Assembly (NCBI GenBank): GCA_020251025.1
Contig: JADCDI010000041.1
Coordinates: forward strand, 1 to 52,592
Reading direction: 5' to 3'
DNA length: 52,592 nt
Origin: Rhodobacter sp.
GTDB lineage: Bacteria; Pseudomonadota; Alphaproteobacteria; Rhodobacterales; Rhodobacteraceae
Positions 27,189 to 38,531 of this stretch are shown here, one piece after another (the stretch's first letter is position 1; each line of letters starts with the position of its first letter). Below the pieces are notes generated by a model. It made no database searches. It was not told the DNA's origin and saw nothing but the letters and a program-made list of their open reading frames with translations. A program made the position numbers and the translations under genes.

Positions 27189-29108
27189 ATGACCCACCCC
27201 GTAACCCCCCATCTGGATCGCATCGGCGGACCGGCAGACCTCAAGGGCCTGTCGGACAGCGAGCTGCGCCGTCTGGCGGATGAGCTGCGCGCCGAGGTGA
27301 TCTCGGCCGTTTCGGTGACGGGCGGGCACCTTGGGTCTTCGCTGGGGGTCGTGGAACTGACCGTGGCGATCCATGCGGTGTTCAACGCGCCCGCAGACAA
27401 GCTGATCTTCGATGTCGGGCATCAGTGCTATCCGCACAAGGTCCTGACGGGGCGGCGCGACCGCATCCGCACCCTGCGCCAGGAAGGCGGTCTGTCCGGC
27501 TTCACCAAACGCTCTGAAAGCCCGTTCGATCCCTTTGGCGCGGCCCATTCCTCGACCTCGATTTCGGCGGCGCTGGGGTTTGCGGCGGGGCGCGACATGG
27601 GCATGCAGACGGGGGATGCAATTGCGGTGATCGGCGATGGTGCCATATCCGCGGGCATGGCCTATGAGGCGATGAACCATGCCGGCGATCTGGGCAAGCG
27701 CCTGTTCGTGATCCTGAACGACAATGAGATGAGCATTGCGCCCCCGGTCGGTGCCATGTCGAAGTATCTCAGCGGTCTGAACCCCCTGATGCCCTTCGCC
27801 CGCCTGGCTGAAGGCATGGAGGCGGCCCTGCCGGGGCCCCTGCGCGAAGGCGCGCGTCGCGCCCGCGCGCTGGTGACCGGGCAGCCGGACCGGGGCACGC
27901 TGTTCGAGGAACTGGGTTTCAGCTACATCGGGCCGGTTGACGGGCACGACATGGATGATCTGCTTGCGGTTCTGCGCGCGGCCAGGGTCCGCGCCTCGGG
28001 TCCTGTGCTGATCCACGTGATCACCACCAAGGGCAAGGGCTATGCCCCGGCCGAAACGGCGGCGGACAAGTACCATGGCGTCGCGAAGTTCGATGTCCTG
28101 TCGGGAGAGCAGAAGGCGACACCGTCAAACGCGCCCGCCTATACCAGGGTGTTCGGACAGGCGCTGCTGCAGGAGGCCCGCCACGACAGCCGGATCGTTG
28201 CGGTGACAGCGGCGATGCCTTCGGGCACCGGTGTTGACATTCTGGCGGCCCAGATGCCCAGCCGTGTCTTTGACGTGGGCATCGCCGAACAGCACGCCGT
28301 CACCTTCGCCGCCGGCATGGCCGCCGCCGGTTTGCGGCCTTTCTGCGCGATCTATTCCACCTTCCTGCAGCGGGGCTACGACCAGATCGTGCATGATGTG
28401 GCGTTGCAGGGCCTTCCGGTGCGCTTTGCCATTGATCGGGCCGGCCTTGTCGGGGCGGACGGGGCCACCCATGCCGGTGCCTTCGATCTGGCCTTTCTGG
28501 GCAATCTGCCGGGCTTTACCGTGATGGCGGCGGCGGATGAGGCCGAGCTGATGCACATGGTCGCGACCGCCGCCGCGCATGACGCGGGCCCCATCGCCTT
28601 TCGCTATCCGCGCGGTGACGGTGCCGGGGTGGACATGCCGCAGCGGGGCCGCCTGCTGGACATCGGCAAGGGGCGCGTGATGAAGGAGGGCAGCGATGTG
28701 GCGCTGCTGTCACTGGGCGCGTCTTTGGCCGAATGCCTGGCTGCTGCAGAGGAACTGGACAGCGCAGGCATCAGCACGACCGTTGCCGACGCCCGCTTTG
28801 CCAAGCCGCTTGATACGGCGCTGATCGATCAGCTTGTCCGCCACCACGGCACCGTCGTGACCGTGGAACAGGGCGCCCAGGGCGGATTCGGTGCCCTGGT
28901 TCTGCATTATCTGGCCAATTCCGGCCAGCTTGACGGCGGGGTCAGCCTGCGGACCATGACCCTGCCGGACCGCTTCATCGATCATGCCGCGCCTGCGGCG
29001 ATGTACCGCGATGCCGGATTGACCCGTGCCGACATCTGCCGCCTTGTGCAAGAGACGCATGCGCGCCGTGCAGGCCGCGTTCTGCGCCTGATCCCGCGCG
29101 GCGCCTGA
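27189..29108 (+). CDS. dxs: 1-deoxy-D-xylulose-5-phosphate synthase
   Basis: A 639-residue thiamine-diphosphate transketolase-type enzyme that starts the MEP isoprenoid pathway, supplying precursors for carotenoids and the bacteriochlorophyll tail. [12 protein letters not shown] (about 46-57), ThDP motif [13 protein letters not shown] ... NDNEMSI (about 150-183), and in the central domain the catalytic-region [15 protein letters not shown] and [19 protein letters not shown] lies 9 bases before ATG 27189. Its position after pufX is shared with Rhodobacter. It converges on cycA. Confidence 0.96.
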   Translation: MTHPVTPHLDRIGGPADLKGLSDSELRRLADELRAEVISAVSVTGGHLGSSLGVVELTVAIHAVFNAPADKLIFDVGHQCYPHKVLTGRRDRIRTLRQEGGLSGFTKRSESPFDPFGAAHSSTSISAALGFAAGRDMGMQTGDAIAVIGDGAISAGMAYEAMNHAGDLGKRLFVILNDNEMSIAPPVGAMSKYLSGLNPLMPFARLAEGMEAALPGPLREGARRARALVTGQPDRGTLFEELGFSYIGPVDGHDMDDLLAVLRAARVRASGPVLIHVITTKGKGYAPAETAADKYHGVAKFDVLSGEQKATPSNAPAYTRVFGQALLQEARHDSRIVAVTAAMPSGTGVDILAAQMPSRVFDVGIAEQHAVTFAAGMAAAGLRPFCAIYSTFLQRGYDQIVHDVALQGLPVRFAIDRAGLVGADGATHAGAFDLAFLGNLPGFTVMAAADEAELMHMVATAAAHDAGPIAFRYPRGDGAGVDMPQRGRLLDIGKGRVMKEGSDVALLSLGASLAECLAAAEELDSAGISTTVADARFAKPLDTALIDQLVRHHGTVVTVEQGAQGGFGALVLHYLANSGQLDGGVSLRTMTLPDRFIDHAAPAAMYRDAGLTRADICRLVQETHARRAGRVLRLIPRGA

Positions 29109-29413
29109 CCGGCCGCCGTGATGAACCGGCGGCAGGCGCGCTGCCGCACCTTGCGCGGATAAGGGTGCAGGATGCCGTCCTGTGCGTTCAGCGGCACCGG
29201 TCGGCCCGGGCGGGATTGACCGGATGGCGCGCAGTCTTTGCCGGGCTGAAGCAAGGGGTTTGTGCCGCCTGAAGTCTTGAAGGCCCCGCAGTGCGAACCT
29301 GTCGTCAGGGTCTTGCCGTGCGGGCAGGGGCGCGCCTTTTTCTTGCGCCCCCTGGCATGGGGTTCCAGGGGGCCGCGCCTGCGGCCGGCCCCCTGCATCC
29401 GGTCAGGGCAGGA
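29109..29413. other. Convergent gap dxs/cycA with hairpin
   Basis: About 305 bases between two converging genes. It contains one strong stem, GCCCCCTGG / CCAGGGGGC at 29347-29373 with a 9-nt loop, about 40 bases past the cycA stop on its strand; neither strand shows a U-tract after it, but it may act as a bidirectional terminator. No credible ORF or RNA gene seen. Confidence 0.5.
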
Positions 29414-29866
29414 TCACTCGGTCGCGGCCGGCGCTTCGCCTGCGGCAGGGCTGAGCGAGGCCAGGAAGGCCGCGACATTGGCCGCGTCTTCTTCCTTTTT
29501 CACCCTGAAGACCATCTTGCTTTTCAGCTTCGGGTTCCCGGTGAACTCGTCAAGGAACTTGGTGGGGTCCTGAACATAGGCCGTGAGGTTTTCTTCGTCC
29601 CAGACCAGTCCCTTGGCGGCGGCTTCCTTGATGCCGTCGCCATATTTGAAACCTTCGTAAGAGGCGGCCGGACGGCCGATGATCCCGTACAGGTTGGGGC
29701 CGGTCTTGGCGTTCTTGCCGGCCAGCACATTGCCGTCCGGATCCGCCACGACATGGCAGGTCTGGCATTGGTTGAAGACCTTCTTGCCGGCTTCGGCATC
29801 GCCTGCGGCAAGGGCCATGCCGCTTGATGCGGCAAGGATGGTCAGGGCAGTGATCGCATGTTTCAT
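29414..29866 (-). CDS. cycA: Cytochrome c2
   Basis: A 150-residue periplasmic c-type cytochrome carrying electrons from the bc1 complex to the photo-oxidised reaction centre and to respiration. Signal peptide about residues 1-20 (cleavage after ALA); haem motif CQTCH with Cys34, Cys37 and His38; axial Met118 in KSKMVF. The C-terminal SPAAGEAPAATE tail is low-complexity. GGGAGG precedes the start at about 8 bases. Last gene of the superoperon region, 64 bases after hemA, probably with its own promoter. Confidence 0.96.
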   Translation of the reverse strand: MKHAITALTILAASSGMALAAGDAEAGKKVFNQCQTCHVVADPDGNVLAGKNAKTGPNLYGIIGRPAASYEGFKYGDGIKEAAAKGLVWDEENLTAYVQDPTKFLDEFTGNPKLKSKMVFRVKKEEDAANVAAFLASLSPAAGEAPAATE

Positions 29867-29930
29867 GTATAGCCTCCCGTTAGTCCGTCGGCACGCGGTC
29901 GCATACCGGGCAGATGATGCAGTATGTGCC

Positions 29931-31139
29931 TCACGCGACCGCATGGGCAAGGGCACATCTGCGCCAGAGTGATGCCAGAGCCATGACCAGATGGTCAATG
30001 TCTGCATCGCTGTGATGCGGTGACGGGGTCAACCGCAGCCGTTCGGTGCCTTTCGGGACGGTCGGATAGTTGATCGGCTGCACGTAGATGCCCCAGTCTT
30101 CCATCAGGATGTCCGAAATCATGCGGCATTTCACCGGATCGCCGATGATGACCGGCACGATGTGGCTGTCATTGGCCATATGCGGAATTCCGTGGCGGTC
30201 CAGGGCGGCGCGCAGCCGCGCCACCTGCCGGCGCTGAAGCTGGCGTTCCACGTCGCTGCCCTTCAGATGCGTGATCGAGGCCTTCGCGGCGGCGGCAATG
30301 GCGGGGGGCAGGGCGGTGGTGAAGATGAAGCCGCTGGCAAATGACCGGATAAAGTCGCACAGCGCCGCAGATCCGGTGACATAGCCGCCGACCACGCCGT
30401 AAGCCTTGCCCAGGGTGCCCTCGATCAGGGTGATGCGGTGTGCCAGCCCCTCGCGTTCGCAAACACCGCCGCCGCGCGGACCATACATGCCCACCGCATG
30501 CACCTCGTCGATATAGGTCATGGCACCGTGTGATTCGGCCACTTCGACGATCTCGCGGACCGGCGCGATGTCGCCGTCCATCGAATAGACCGATTCGAAG
30601 GCGACGATCTTTGGCCGGTCGCCGACCGCCTTCAGCTTGCGGTCCAGATCGCGCCAGTCATTGTGCTTCCAGATGACCTTGTCGGCGCGCGAATGGCGGA
30701 TTCCCTCGATCATGCTGGCGTGGTTGGCGGCATCCGACAGGATCACCGCACCGGGGATACGGGCACCCAGCGTGGACAGCGCCGCCCAGTTCGAAACATA
30801 GCCCGAGGTGAACAGAAGCGCGGCCTCCTTGCCATGCAGGTCTGCCAACTCTGCCTCCAGCGCCATGTGATGCACGGCATTGCCCGAGATGTTGCGCGTG
30901 CCCCCCGCACCCGTGCCGCAGGCCTGCGCGGCATCCACCATCGCGCCGACAACGTCCGGGTGATGGGACATTCCCAGATAATCATTGGAACACCAGACGG
31001 TGACCTCGCGCGGCTCGTTGCGGTGGTTGACCGCGCGGGTCTGTTCGCCGCGGCGGCGCTGAAGATTGGCATAGATGCGGTAATTGCCTTCGGCCTTGAG
31101 CGCGGCGAGCTCGTCCTTGAAGAAACGGTCAAAGTCCAT
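29931..31139 (-). CDS. hemA: 5-aminolevulinate synthase
   Basis: A 402-residue PLP enzyme condensing glycine and succinyl-CoA, the Shemin-pathway entry to all tetrapyrroles of alphaproteobacteria. [20 protein letters not shown] at the N-terminus, [33 protein letters not shown], and the PLP-lysine motif [16 protein letters not shown] (Lys about 248). Starts within puhE (11-base overlap), so it is tied to the photosynthesis superoperon and to pigment demand. Full length. Confidence 0.97.
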   Translation of the reverse strand: MDFDRFFKDELAALKAEGNYRIYANLQRRRGEQTRAVNHRNEPREVTVWCSNDYLGMSHHPDVVGAMVDAAQACGTGAGGTRNISGNAVHHMALEAELADLHGKEAALLFTSGYVSNWAALSTLGARIPGAVILSDAANHASMIEGIRHSRADKVIWKHNDWRDLDRKLKAVGDRPKIVAFESVYSMDGDIAPVREIVEVAESHGAMTYIDEVHAVGMYGPRGGGVCEREGLAHRITLIEGTLGKAYGVVGGYVTGSAALCDFIRSFASGFIFTTALPPAIAAAAKASITHLKGSDVERQLQRRQVARLRAALDRHGIPHMANDSHIVPVIIGDPVKCRMISDILMEDWGIYVQPINYPTVPKGTERLRLTPSPHHSDADIDHLVMALASLWRRCALAHAVA

Positions 31140-31956
31140 GCGGGGTCTCCTTCAGCACGGCATGGGCCGGGGCTGTCTTTTTCGGTGCGGGCGGGTCGAT
31201 CATCCAGCGCCACAGTTTCTGGTCGGGAAGCGGCAGCACCATGAACCAGTGCTCCATCAGGGCAAGCAGTGTCAGCGCGGTCAGCAGGGCAAACCCCGCC
31301 TCGGCACCCGGGGTGGGGGCGGCTATCAGCCGTTCCAGCCAGCAGCCTGCGGCAAAGCACAGCGCCGTCACCGAAACCGGGAAGAAACCGTTCATCGGGC
31401 GGCGGCGGAAGTGGCTGGGAAGGTGCGCCAGCGGCTGCGGCAGGAATTCGGTGTTGATGTTGGCCACGCCGAAGAACAGGTTCAGCTTGGCCGAAATCCG
31501 CGCCAGGAACAGCACCGCAAAGGTCAGAAAGCCGAAGTGGTTGGGCTGGTCCCAGGCCATCAGGCCCATCACCCCTGTCACGGCCGCCAGCAGGATTTCA
31601 TGCCAGGCGATGGTCCCGAAGGCGCGCAGGAACCTTTCCCATTCCGGTGCCGTTTCGGGACAGGGGCGGCGGTTGGGGCCGGTGATGATGCCGGACAGGA
31701 AGGCAAGCTCGATCCAGCCCCAGATCGCCAGCGCCGACAGAAAGGCGATATGGACCCCGGTGACAGAGGCATCGCTCAGCGAGTGGTGAAAGCCAAGCCC
31801 CCCCGCGATCAGCAGCGGCAGCCCCAGCAGCACCGACCACACATGGCCCCCGGGGGTGCCGTTGTCGGCGCGGCGCACGCGCCACAGGATGACCCCGGTG
31901 GAAAACCACCAGAGAAACAGCGCGGCAAGGGCGGCAAGCCAGGATGTTCCCGTCAT
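31129..31956 (-). CDS. puhE: Photosynthetic complex assembly protein PuhE
   Basis: A 275-residue membrane protein with about seven to eight hydrophobic helices, matching the putative photosynthetic complex assembly protein 2 family of alphaproteobacteria, always between acsF and hemA in such clusters. Conserved-looking segments: [42 protein letters not shown]. PuhE affects reaction-centre and bacteriochlorophyll levels in Rhodobacter. ATG 31956 chosen because the upstream extension of the frame is polar and runs into the intergenic hairpin. Overlaps hemA by 11 bases. Confidence 0.85.
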   Translation of the reverse strand: MTGTSWLAALAALFLWWFSTGVILWRVRRADNGTPGGHVWSVLLGLPLLIAGGLGFHHSLSDASVTGVHIAFLSALAIWGWIELAFLSGIITGPNRRPCPETAPEWERFLRAFGTIAWHEILLAAVTGVMGLMAWDQPNHFGFLTFAVLFLARISAKLNLFFGVANINTEFLPQPLAHLPSHFRRRPMNGFFPVSVTALCFAAGCWLERLIAAPTPGAEAGFALLTALTLLALMEHWFMVLPLPDQKLWRWMIDPPAPKKTAPAHAVLKETPHGL

Positions 31957-31968
31957 TGCCGCGCCCCC

Positions 31969-31994
31969 GCCTGCCCGGGTGCCCCCGGGCAGGC
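31969..31994 (-). other. acsF-puhE intercistronic hairpin
   Basis: Perfect 11-bp stem GCCTGCCCGGG / CCCGGGCAGGC with a 4-nt loop, in the 61-base gap between acsF and puhE. No U-tract. It probably marks an mRNA processing or stabilising point separating acsF from puhE-hemA. Confidence 0.65.
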
Positions 31995-32017
31995 AGCGCC
32001 ATATCCTGCCCTCAGGG

Positions 32018-33115
32018 TCAATAGGATGGCTCCAGCCTGACATCGGCGGGCAGGTCATGGCGATGTGCGGGAATGGTATAGAGCGCGGCAAAGGCATAAA
32101 TCGCCTTTGCCCCTGCCGCCCAGCCTGCCAGCCTGCCGCCCAGTCCGCCCCGCCGTTTCGCCGCATCCATGGCGATGAAGGCGCGGTTCATCCGCTCCAG
32201 ATTGGGGATCCAGCGCCTGTGATCGATGTCCAGCTCGATCGGGAAGATCTGGCGCGAGATCGCCGAAGTCTTTCGGAACACCTCCTGGTCATACCAGGCG
32301 ATGTCCACGCCCAGGGCCTTGTGAAACTCGGGCCGGGCATGGTCGCGCACCCACATGGTCGAATAGACGGCCGTCAGGAAGAACTTGATCCACAGCTTGT
32401 TGACGAAGCTGGTCGTCAGTCTGGGATCGGTCTTCATCAGCAGGGCAAAGGCCTCGCCATGGCTGAACTCATCATTGCACCATTCGCGGAACCACTTGAA
32501 AATCGGGTGGAACCGGTGTTCCGGGTTGGCTTCCAGATGGCGGAAAATGGTGATGTAGCGGGCGTAGCCGATCTTTTCCGACAGATAGGTGGCGTAGTAG
32601 ATGAACTTGGGCCGGAAATAGGTGTACTTCTTGGCCTTGGTCAGAAAGCCCAGGTTCACCGCGACGCCCGCCTCGCGCAGCGCATCGTTGATGAAGCCCG
32701 CATGGCGCGCCTCGTCGCGCGACATGTAGCTGAACAATTCGCAGATGTCGGGATTCCTGCCGCGCCGCTTCATTTCCTTGTAAAGCACGCAGCCCGAAAA
32801 CTCGGCAGTGCAGGAAGAGACCAGAAAGTCGATGAATTCCTTGCGCAGGGCCGGGTCCATGCCGGCCCAGTCCACCTCGTTCCAGTCGGCGTTCTTCTTG
32901 AAATGGCCCTTGTTGGGGTCCGATTTCATCTGGGCGATCAGCTTGTCCCAGGCGGGGCGCACCGGTGTGACGTCGATCCGGTCCATCTCGTCGAAATCGG
33001 TCGTATAGAAGCGCGGGTTGAGCAGGGTCGTTTCCGTGGCCATCGCGGTGGTGTCGGTGGCGGCAAAGCCGGCCTCATCGGGATCGGCATGAATGTTCAT
33101 CGGGGTCGCGTTCAT
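32018..33115 (-). CDS. acsF: Mg-protoporphyrin IX monomethyl ester oxidative cyclase
   Basis: A 365-residue di-iron monooxygenase forming the isocyclic E ring with O2. Rubrerythrin-like di-iron ligand motifs: CTAEFSGCVLYKEM (Glu), SRDEARHAGF (E-x-x-H) and NDEFSHGEAFAL (E-x-x-H). The N-terminal TLLNPRFYTTDFDEMD is characteristic. Its presence implies pigment synthesis in oxygen or microoxic conditions; the anaerobic cyclase bchE is not in the window. The start overlaps the upstream small gene by 4 bases. Confidence 0.96.
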   Translation of the reverse strand: MNATPMNIHADPDEAGFAATDTTAMATETTLLNPRFYTTDFDEMDRIDVTPVRPAWDKLIAQMKSDPNKGHFKKNADWNEVDWAGMDPALRKEFIDFLVSSCTAEFSGCVLYKEMKRRGRNPDICELFSYMSRDEARHAGFINDALREAGVAVNLGFLTKAKKYTYFRPKFIYYATYLSEKIGYARYITIFRHLEANPEHRFHPIFKWFREWCNDEFSHGEAFALLMKTDPRLTTSFVNKLWIKFFLTAVYSTMWVRDHARPEFHKALGVDIAWYDQEVFRKTSAISRQIFPIELDIDHRRWIPNLERMNRAFIAMDAAKRRGGLGGRLAGWAAGAKAIYAFAALYTIPAHRHDLPADVRLEPSY

Positions 33116-33408
33116 AGCTTCACCTCATCCGAGAAAGAGAATTCGCACAGTTCCATGAACCCGAAGTCTCCGGTCATCCGGGTCCAGAGGCGTTCCAGCA
33201 GGCTGGCGCGGGTGATGGTTGCGGTCCGGTCCTCGACAATGACCTCGCCATAGGCGGCAAGAACCGGCTTGCCGTGGACCAGAACCTCGTCGCCCGGAAA
33301 GACGACGGCACCGTTGTTGAAACGGACATGGGCGTGAAGCGATTCGAAGCGGTGGCTGACCTCGACGGTGCAGGGCACCTCTTCCGTGCTGCGGGTAAAA
33401 AGCGGCAT
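33112..33408 (-). CDS. Conserved small protein of the puh operon, unknown role
   Basis: A 98-residue soluble-looking protein without signal or membrane segment. Start ATG 33408 has GGGGGAGA directly upstream. Features: FESLHAHVRFNNGAVVFPGD, EVLVHGKPV, AYGEVIVEDRTATITRA and an acidic C-terminal CEFSFSDEVKL, suggesting a small beta-rich fold. It is squeezed between puhC (14 bases) and acsF (ATGA overlap), so it is surely cotranscribed. Comparable small unknown genes occur here in other Rhodobacter clusters; a link to AcsF cyclase function is plausible by position only. Confidence 0.8.
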   Translation of the reverse strand: MPLFTRSTEEVPCTVEVSHRFESLHAHVRFNNGAVVFPGDEVLVHGKPVLAAYGEVIVEDRTATITRASLLERLWTRMTGDFGFMELCEFSFSDEVKL

Positions 33409-33422
33409 GGCATCTCCCCCTG

Positions 33423-33893
33423 TCATTCGCCGGAAAGCAGGGCCGCAAAGGCCGCTTCGTTGTCTGACCCGAAGGCGGTCAGCTCGACCGTCCATCCCGT
33501 TGCGGGATCGGACAGCGTCAGACGGCCGTTCTCATGCCGTGCCAGGGTAACCGGTACGTCCTGGCCCACACGGGCGACGGTGCGCGCGCGATCCAGCCCG
33601 CTGGCAACGACGGTAACAAAGCCGCCGTGGTCAAGGTGGGTCAGAAAACTGCCATCCGCGTCATAAAGGGTTACGGATCTGGCGTCGCCGGTCTTGAGGA
33701 TCAGCTGGCGGTCGACCGTGACGGGGCTTTCCTTTGGCTGGCCGGTGGGGGTGCGGCCCGTCAGGACCGCCCCCGAAACCAGCAGGACGCTGGCCGCAAC
33801 AAGCGCCAGCATCATCCGCAACAGGGGTGTCGGGATCATGTCGCGGTCCCGCTCGCGCAGAAGGTCGTGCGATGCGTGTGTCATGGGGGTCAT
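33423..33893 (-). CDS. puhC: Photosynthetic complex assembly protein PuhC
   Basis: A 156-residue protein with one N-terminal membrane helix (about residues 24-46) and a periplasmic domain with beta-strand pattern (LILKTGDARSVTLYDADGSF ... GGFVTVVASGLDR). It matches the alphaproteobacterial photosynthetic complex assembly family that supports reaction-centre and LH1 formation. Starts in the puhB stop (ATGA overlap). Length normal. Confidence 0.88.
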   Translation of the reverse strand: MTPMTHASHDLLRERDRDMIPTPLLRMMLALVAASVLLVSGAVLTGRTPTGQPKESPVTVDRQLILKTGDARSVTLYDADGSFLTHLDHGGFVTVVASGLDRARTVARVGQDVPVTLARHENGRLTLSDPATGWTVELTAFGSDNEAAFAALLSGE

Positions 33894-34546
33894 CCTGTGG
33901 CGAGGGCATAGTCCTGGTCGTAAACCGGCGTCTGCGCGGCAGTCCGCTTCAGAACCGGCAGGGCCTGCCGCGCTTCGGCGGCTTCGGCCAGAATCCGGGC
34001 CACCTGCGCGGCCTCGGGGATGCAGCGGAGCGCCGGCTCGGTATGGCGCATCCGCCAGGGCCGCACATGCGGCCAGCAGACAAGATAGGACAGCCGGGTA
34101 TCGTCCGGTGTCTTCAGGGCGATGGTCCCGGTGCCGGACCGGCGCAGATCAAGGCTGGCAGCCTCGATCTGCCGGTGCGGCAGGTTCAGCGTGACCGTCA
34201 GCGCGGCCCCGATGCGCATGGCCACGCGGGCGCTGGTGATGGTATAGACGGTCGCCCTTGCCTGCGCCCAGGCGATGGCAAGGATCACCAGGCAGGCCAG
34301 AAGGCCAAGCCCCAGGTAGGGCAGGGCAACCGCAAGGGCCTGGGGCAGCGGCAGGTCCGCCGCAGCAGCACCGGCACGCCAGACCGCGATCAACACAAAG
34401 TAACCGCCGATCCAGGTCAGCCCCATCGCCTCGCGCGCCAGGGCCAGGGTGTCGGGTCGGCCCTGCCACAGAATTTCTTCGCCCGGGGGGGGGCGTTCCG
34501 GCAGGCCGGGGACCGGTTCAAAGGAAAAGTCGTCGTGCTGTGACAT
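33890..34546 (-). CDS. puhB: Reaction centre assembly protein PuhB
   Basis: A 218-residue membrane protein with a proline-rich N-terminus (EPVPGLPERPPPGEEILWQG), two to three helices (about 48-66 and 74-102) and a PH-like C-terminal domain (YTITSARVAMRIG ... LPHRQIEAASL). PuhB assists early reaction-centre assembly in Rhodobacter. Follows puhA after 69 bases containing a hairpin; overlaps puhC. Confidence 0.9.
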   Translation of the reverse strand: MSQHDDFSFEPVPGLPERPPPGEEILWQGRPDTLALAREAMGLTWIGGYFVLIAVWRAGAAAADLPLPQALAVALPYLGLGLLACLVILAIAWAQARATVYTITSARVAMRIGAALTVTLNLPHRQIEAASLDLRRSGTGTIALKTPDDTRLSYLVCWPHVRPWRMRHTEPALRCIPEAAQVARILAEAAEARQALPVLKRTAAQTPVYDQDYALATG

Positions 34547-34580
34547 CGCGATCTCCTGGCGTGGCGTCGTCGGGCGGCTG

Positions 34581-34601
34581 CCCCGGTCTTTGACGCCGGG
34601 G
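34581..34601 (-). other. puhA-puhB intercistronic hairpin
   Basis: CCCCGG / CCGGGG stem of 6 bp with a 9-nt loop just after the puhA stop. It could stabilise the 3' end of puhA mRNA, giving more H subunit than assembly factors. Confidence 0.45.
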
Positions 34602-34615
34602 TCAGCCCTGTCGTG

Positions 34616-35386
34616 TCAGCGCAGCGCGTCCCAGCGGCTTTTCCGGCGGTCCGCCGCATAAATTGTGCCGCCACCGTAGAAGGCGCTGATCTTGTCTTCC
34701 TCCAGCAGCGTCACTTCGGTTGAGGACCGCGTCGTGGGAACACTGGCGAAGAGATCGGAGGGAATCGAGGAAACCTTGACCCGGTCCGCATGGATCTTTG
34801 CCATCGGCATCGGGATCAGACGTTTGCCCCCGCTGTCGAGCGTGACTTCCAGATAGCGGACCAGCTGTTCGGCCCCGTCGATCCACATGTCGGAAATCCT
34901 GCCGACGATCACATGATCGCTGGCCTGCACCGGCAAGCGGCGGGGATCGCGCCCGGCAGCCACGGTGAAATGGCCCGATACCGCCATGGGCACGATCTTG
35001 TTGTGCCCGTGCCCGTCAAGTTCCGGAATGTTGCGGCGCGGTGCCCAGGAAGCGGGCCCGACACCGTCCCGCATGGGATCGCCCGTCGGCGCATGCGGAA
35101 AGCCTTCCGATACGGCCGTGCGGGACAGCGCCACTTCGCGCGCCTCGCGGGCGTGGCTGGGGGCCTGCACCTCGCCGCGCCCGAAGGGCAGGCGGAAGGT
35201 CTTCGGCTTCGGCACCGGGAACGGCCCCTGGTTGGGCGCAGGTGCGCCATCCTCGGTTTCCAGAGGATAGCCTTCGCGCATGTTCTCGGTTTGCAGATAG
35301 TAGACCAGAGCGGCGAAGAAGCCCCAGAACAGCCAGATCGCCAGACTTGCCAGATCGAAGTTTCCGAAGAAAGTAACACCAACCAT
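34616..35386 (-). CDS. puhA: Reaction centre H subunit
   Basis: A 256-residue subunit capping the cytoplasmic side of PufLM and guiding protons to QB. One N-terminal helix (about residues 12-30, [20 protein letters not shown]), then [21 protein letters not shown], and the PRC-barrel domain with [19 protein letters not shown] and [16 protein letters not shown]. Follows lhaA after 17 bases with an AGGA-type ribosome-binding site; expression probably also arises from promoters within bchM/lhaA, as known in relatives. Confidence 0.97.
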   Translation of the reverse strand: MVGVTFFGNFDLASLAIWLFWGFFAALVYYLQTENMREGYPLETEDGAPAPNQGPFPVPKPKTFRLPFGRGEVQAPSHAREAREVALSRTAVSEGFPHAPTGDPMRDGVGPASWAPRRNIPELDGHGHNKIVPMAVSGHFTVAAGRDPRRLPVQASDHVIVGRISDMWIDGAEQLVRYLEVTLDSGGKRLIPMPMAKIHADRVKVSSIPSDLFASVPTTRSSTEVTLLEEDKISAFYGGGTIYAADRRKSRWDALR

Positions 35387-35403
35387 GAAAGGGTCCTCCG
35401 GGG

Positions 35404-36861
35404 TCAGGTGGGGAATTCGGCAAGACCCAGGCGGGCGCTGCCTTGTTCGGGATTGCGGGTCAGGATGCGGGTGCGCACCAGCGGCCCAAGGGCCGCAAGC
35501 GTGGCAAAGAGAAGTCCGATTTCAAGATGATAGACAAAGCTGTAGCCAGCGGCGGGTGTCGCCAGCGCCTCGCCCAGCCGGCCTGACAGCGCAAGATGCC
35601 CGATCCCGTCGCGCAAAATCCCGCCGATGGCAACGGCACTGCCCGCAGCGGTGGCTTGCGCGGCCCCCCAGGCGCCCAGCACCAGGCCCCGGCCGGCCAG
35701 TCCGCGCTCTGGCAGGTTCATCGCCGCAGTCAGCGTGGCCACGGCAAACAGCCCGCCCCCCAGACCGATGCCAAGCGCACCCAGATAGAACAGCGCCGGT
35801 GACCCCATCGGGGCCGAAAAGACGATGCACGACAGCGCCGCGATTCCAGCCAAAGGCCCGCGCGCAGCCATGCGGAACGGGTCCATGCCACGGCCCAGCC
35901 AGCGCGCCGCCAGAACGAATCCCGCCAGTGCGCCGATGGCCGAACTGGCGGTCAGCAACGTGGTTGCCGCCACCGAAAGACCCAGGATCTCGCCGCCGTA
36001 GGGTTCCAGCAGCACATCCTGCATGTTGAAGGCCAGCGCGCCCAGCGCCACCACCGCCATCAGCCGCATCGCGTCCGGCACGCGGCGCAGGTCAGACCAG
36101 GCGTCGCGGAACTTCGGGCGCGGGGCGGCGATTTCGGCCTGCGACATCGGGCGGACCTTTTCCTGCTTCCACAGCGCGATCAGGTTCAGGATCAGCGTCA
36201 TCGCGGCGCAGCCCTGCACCACCCGCACCAGGGTAAGGGGGGCAAAGTCACGCAGCAGCCAGCCCACGACAATGGATGAAATCGCCATGCCGATCAGGAA
36301 CATCACATAAAGCATCGCAACCACGCGCGGCCGCGTTTCTTCGGTTGCCCGGTCCGCCGCCAGCGCCAGCCCGGCGGTCTGGGTCATGTGCAGGCCAAGC
36401 CCGGTCATGAGAAAGGCCAGCGCCGCCAGCACCTCGCCCGCCCAGGCCGGCCCCGCCCTTTGGTCACCCGACAGCACGATCAGCGCAAAGGGCATGATCG
36501 CCAGCCCGCCCATCTGCCACAGCGAGCCGAACCACAGATAGGGAATGCGCCGCCACCCCAGGGCAGAGCGGTAGGTGTCCGACCGGAACCCCAGCAGGGC
36601 GCGGAACGGGGCGACCAGCACCGGCAGTGCGATCATGATGGCCACGACCGAGGCGGGCACGCCCATCTCGACGATCATCACCCGGTTCAGCGTGCCCAAA
36701 AGCAGCACCGTCGCCATGCCCACGGAAATCTGGAACAGCGACAGGCGCAAAAGCTGGTGCAGCGGCAGGTCTTCCGAGGCGGCATCCGCAAAGGGCAGCC
36801 ATGACGGCGACAGGGCCTTCACATGCTTGCGGCGCAGGATCACGGCCGGAACTCCAGACAT
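35404..36861 (-). CDS. lhaA: LhaA, LH1 assembly factor (BCH2/PucC family MFS)
   Basis: A 485-residue 12-helix membrane protein of the PucC/BCH2 branch of the major facilitator superfamily, needed for LH1 assembly. Family hallmarks: [40 protein letters not shown], and [20 protein letters not shown]. Start ATG 36861 lies within bchM (22-base overlap). A close paralogue sits at 49135-50418. Probably delivers or positions pigments/antenna proteins; mechanism unproven. Confidence 0.92.
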   Translation of the reverse strand: MSGVPAVILRRKHVKALSPSWLPFADAASEDLPLHQLLRLSLFQISVGMATVLLLGTLNRVMIVEMGVPASVVAIMIALPVLVAPFRALLGFRSDTYRSALGWRRIPYLWFGSLWQMGGLAIMPFALIVLSGDQRAGPAWAGEVLAALAFLMTGLGLHMTQTAGLALAADRATEETRPRVVAMLYVMFLIGMAISSIVVGWLLRDFAPLTLVRVVQGCAAMTLILNLIALWKQEKVRPMSQAEIAAPRPKFRDAWSDLRRVPDAMRLMAVVALGALAFNMQDVLLEPYGGEILGLSVAATTLLTASSAIGALAGFVLAARWLGRGMDPFRMAARGPLAGIAALSCIVFSAPMGSPALFYLGALGIGLGGGLFAVATLTAAMNLPERGLAGRGLVLGAWGAAQATAAGSAVAIGGILRDGIGHLALSGRLGEALATPAAGYSFVYHLEIGLLFATLAALGPLVRTRILTRNPEQGSARLGLAEFPT

Positions 36862-37507
36862 TCCGAAATGTAGAACCCGCGCGAGATGCGGGCCACCCGG
36901 CGCAGCCGGTTGCCGGTGGCGCGGTTCAGCCGGTCATAGGCATGGGGCACCATGGCGGGCGAACGGTCGGCGCGCGGAAACATCTGCCCCAGACCCCAGA
37001 AGGTCATCAGGAACGGCGTGCGCGGTGCCACGGTGAACACCACCGCCCGGCCGGTTCGCGCCCCCAGCCGGTCCAGCGCCCGCGCAATATCAAGGGTCGC
37101 ATAGTAGATCATGCTGTCCATCGCCAGCACATAGTCAAAGCGGCCGTGATGATCGGCCAGCATGTCGCCGCTGGCGAAACGCACGCGGGCCGCATGCTCG
37201 TCCGGCAGGCGCGCCCGCGCAATCTCGACCAGCGCCGGCGCGATATCCACCGCCGTCACCTCGGCCCCGCGCGCGGCCAGTTCCGCCGTCATCTGCCCGG
37301 TGCCGCAGCCGGCATCAAGCACCCGCGCCCCTGTCAGATCCTCGGGCAGCCGCGACAGCATGGTGGCCCGCATGCGGTCGCGCCCCTCGCGCACCGTCTG
37401 GCGGATGCGCGAAACCGGCGCGTCCGAGGTCAGGCGTTCCCAGACCCTGGTGGCGCTGCGGTCAAAGTAATCCTCGACCCGGTCGCGGGTGGCCAGGTAA
37501 TCGGTCA

Positions 37508-37508
<1 letters not shown>
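36840..37508 (-). CDS. bchM: Mg-protoporphyrin IX methyltransferase
   Basis: A 222-residue SAM-dependent methyltransferase producing Mg-protoporphyrin monomethyl ester, the substrate of AcsF. SAM motif RVLDAGCGTGQMTAEL (about residues 64-79), acidic-loop VTAVDIAPALVE, ASGDML and DYVLAMDSMIYY. The first base of its ATG is the last of the bchL TGA in a TGATG junction. Full length. Confidence 0.95.
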
Positions 37509-38498
<990 letters not shown>

Positions 38499-38531
38499 TG
38501 TCCGCCGGCCTGACGCAATGGGGCATCCCGG

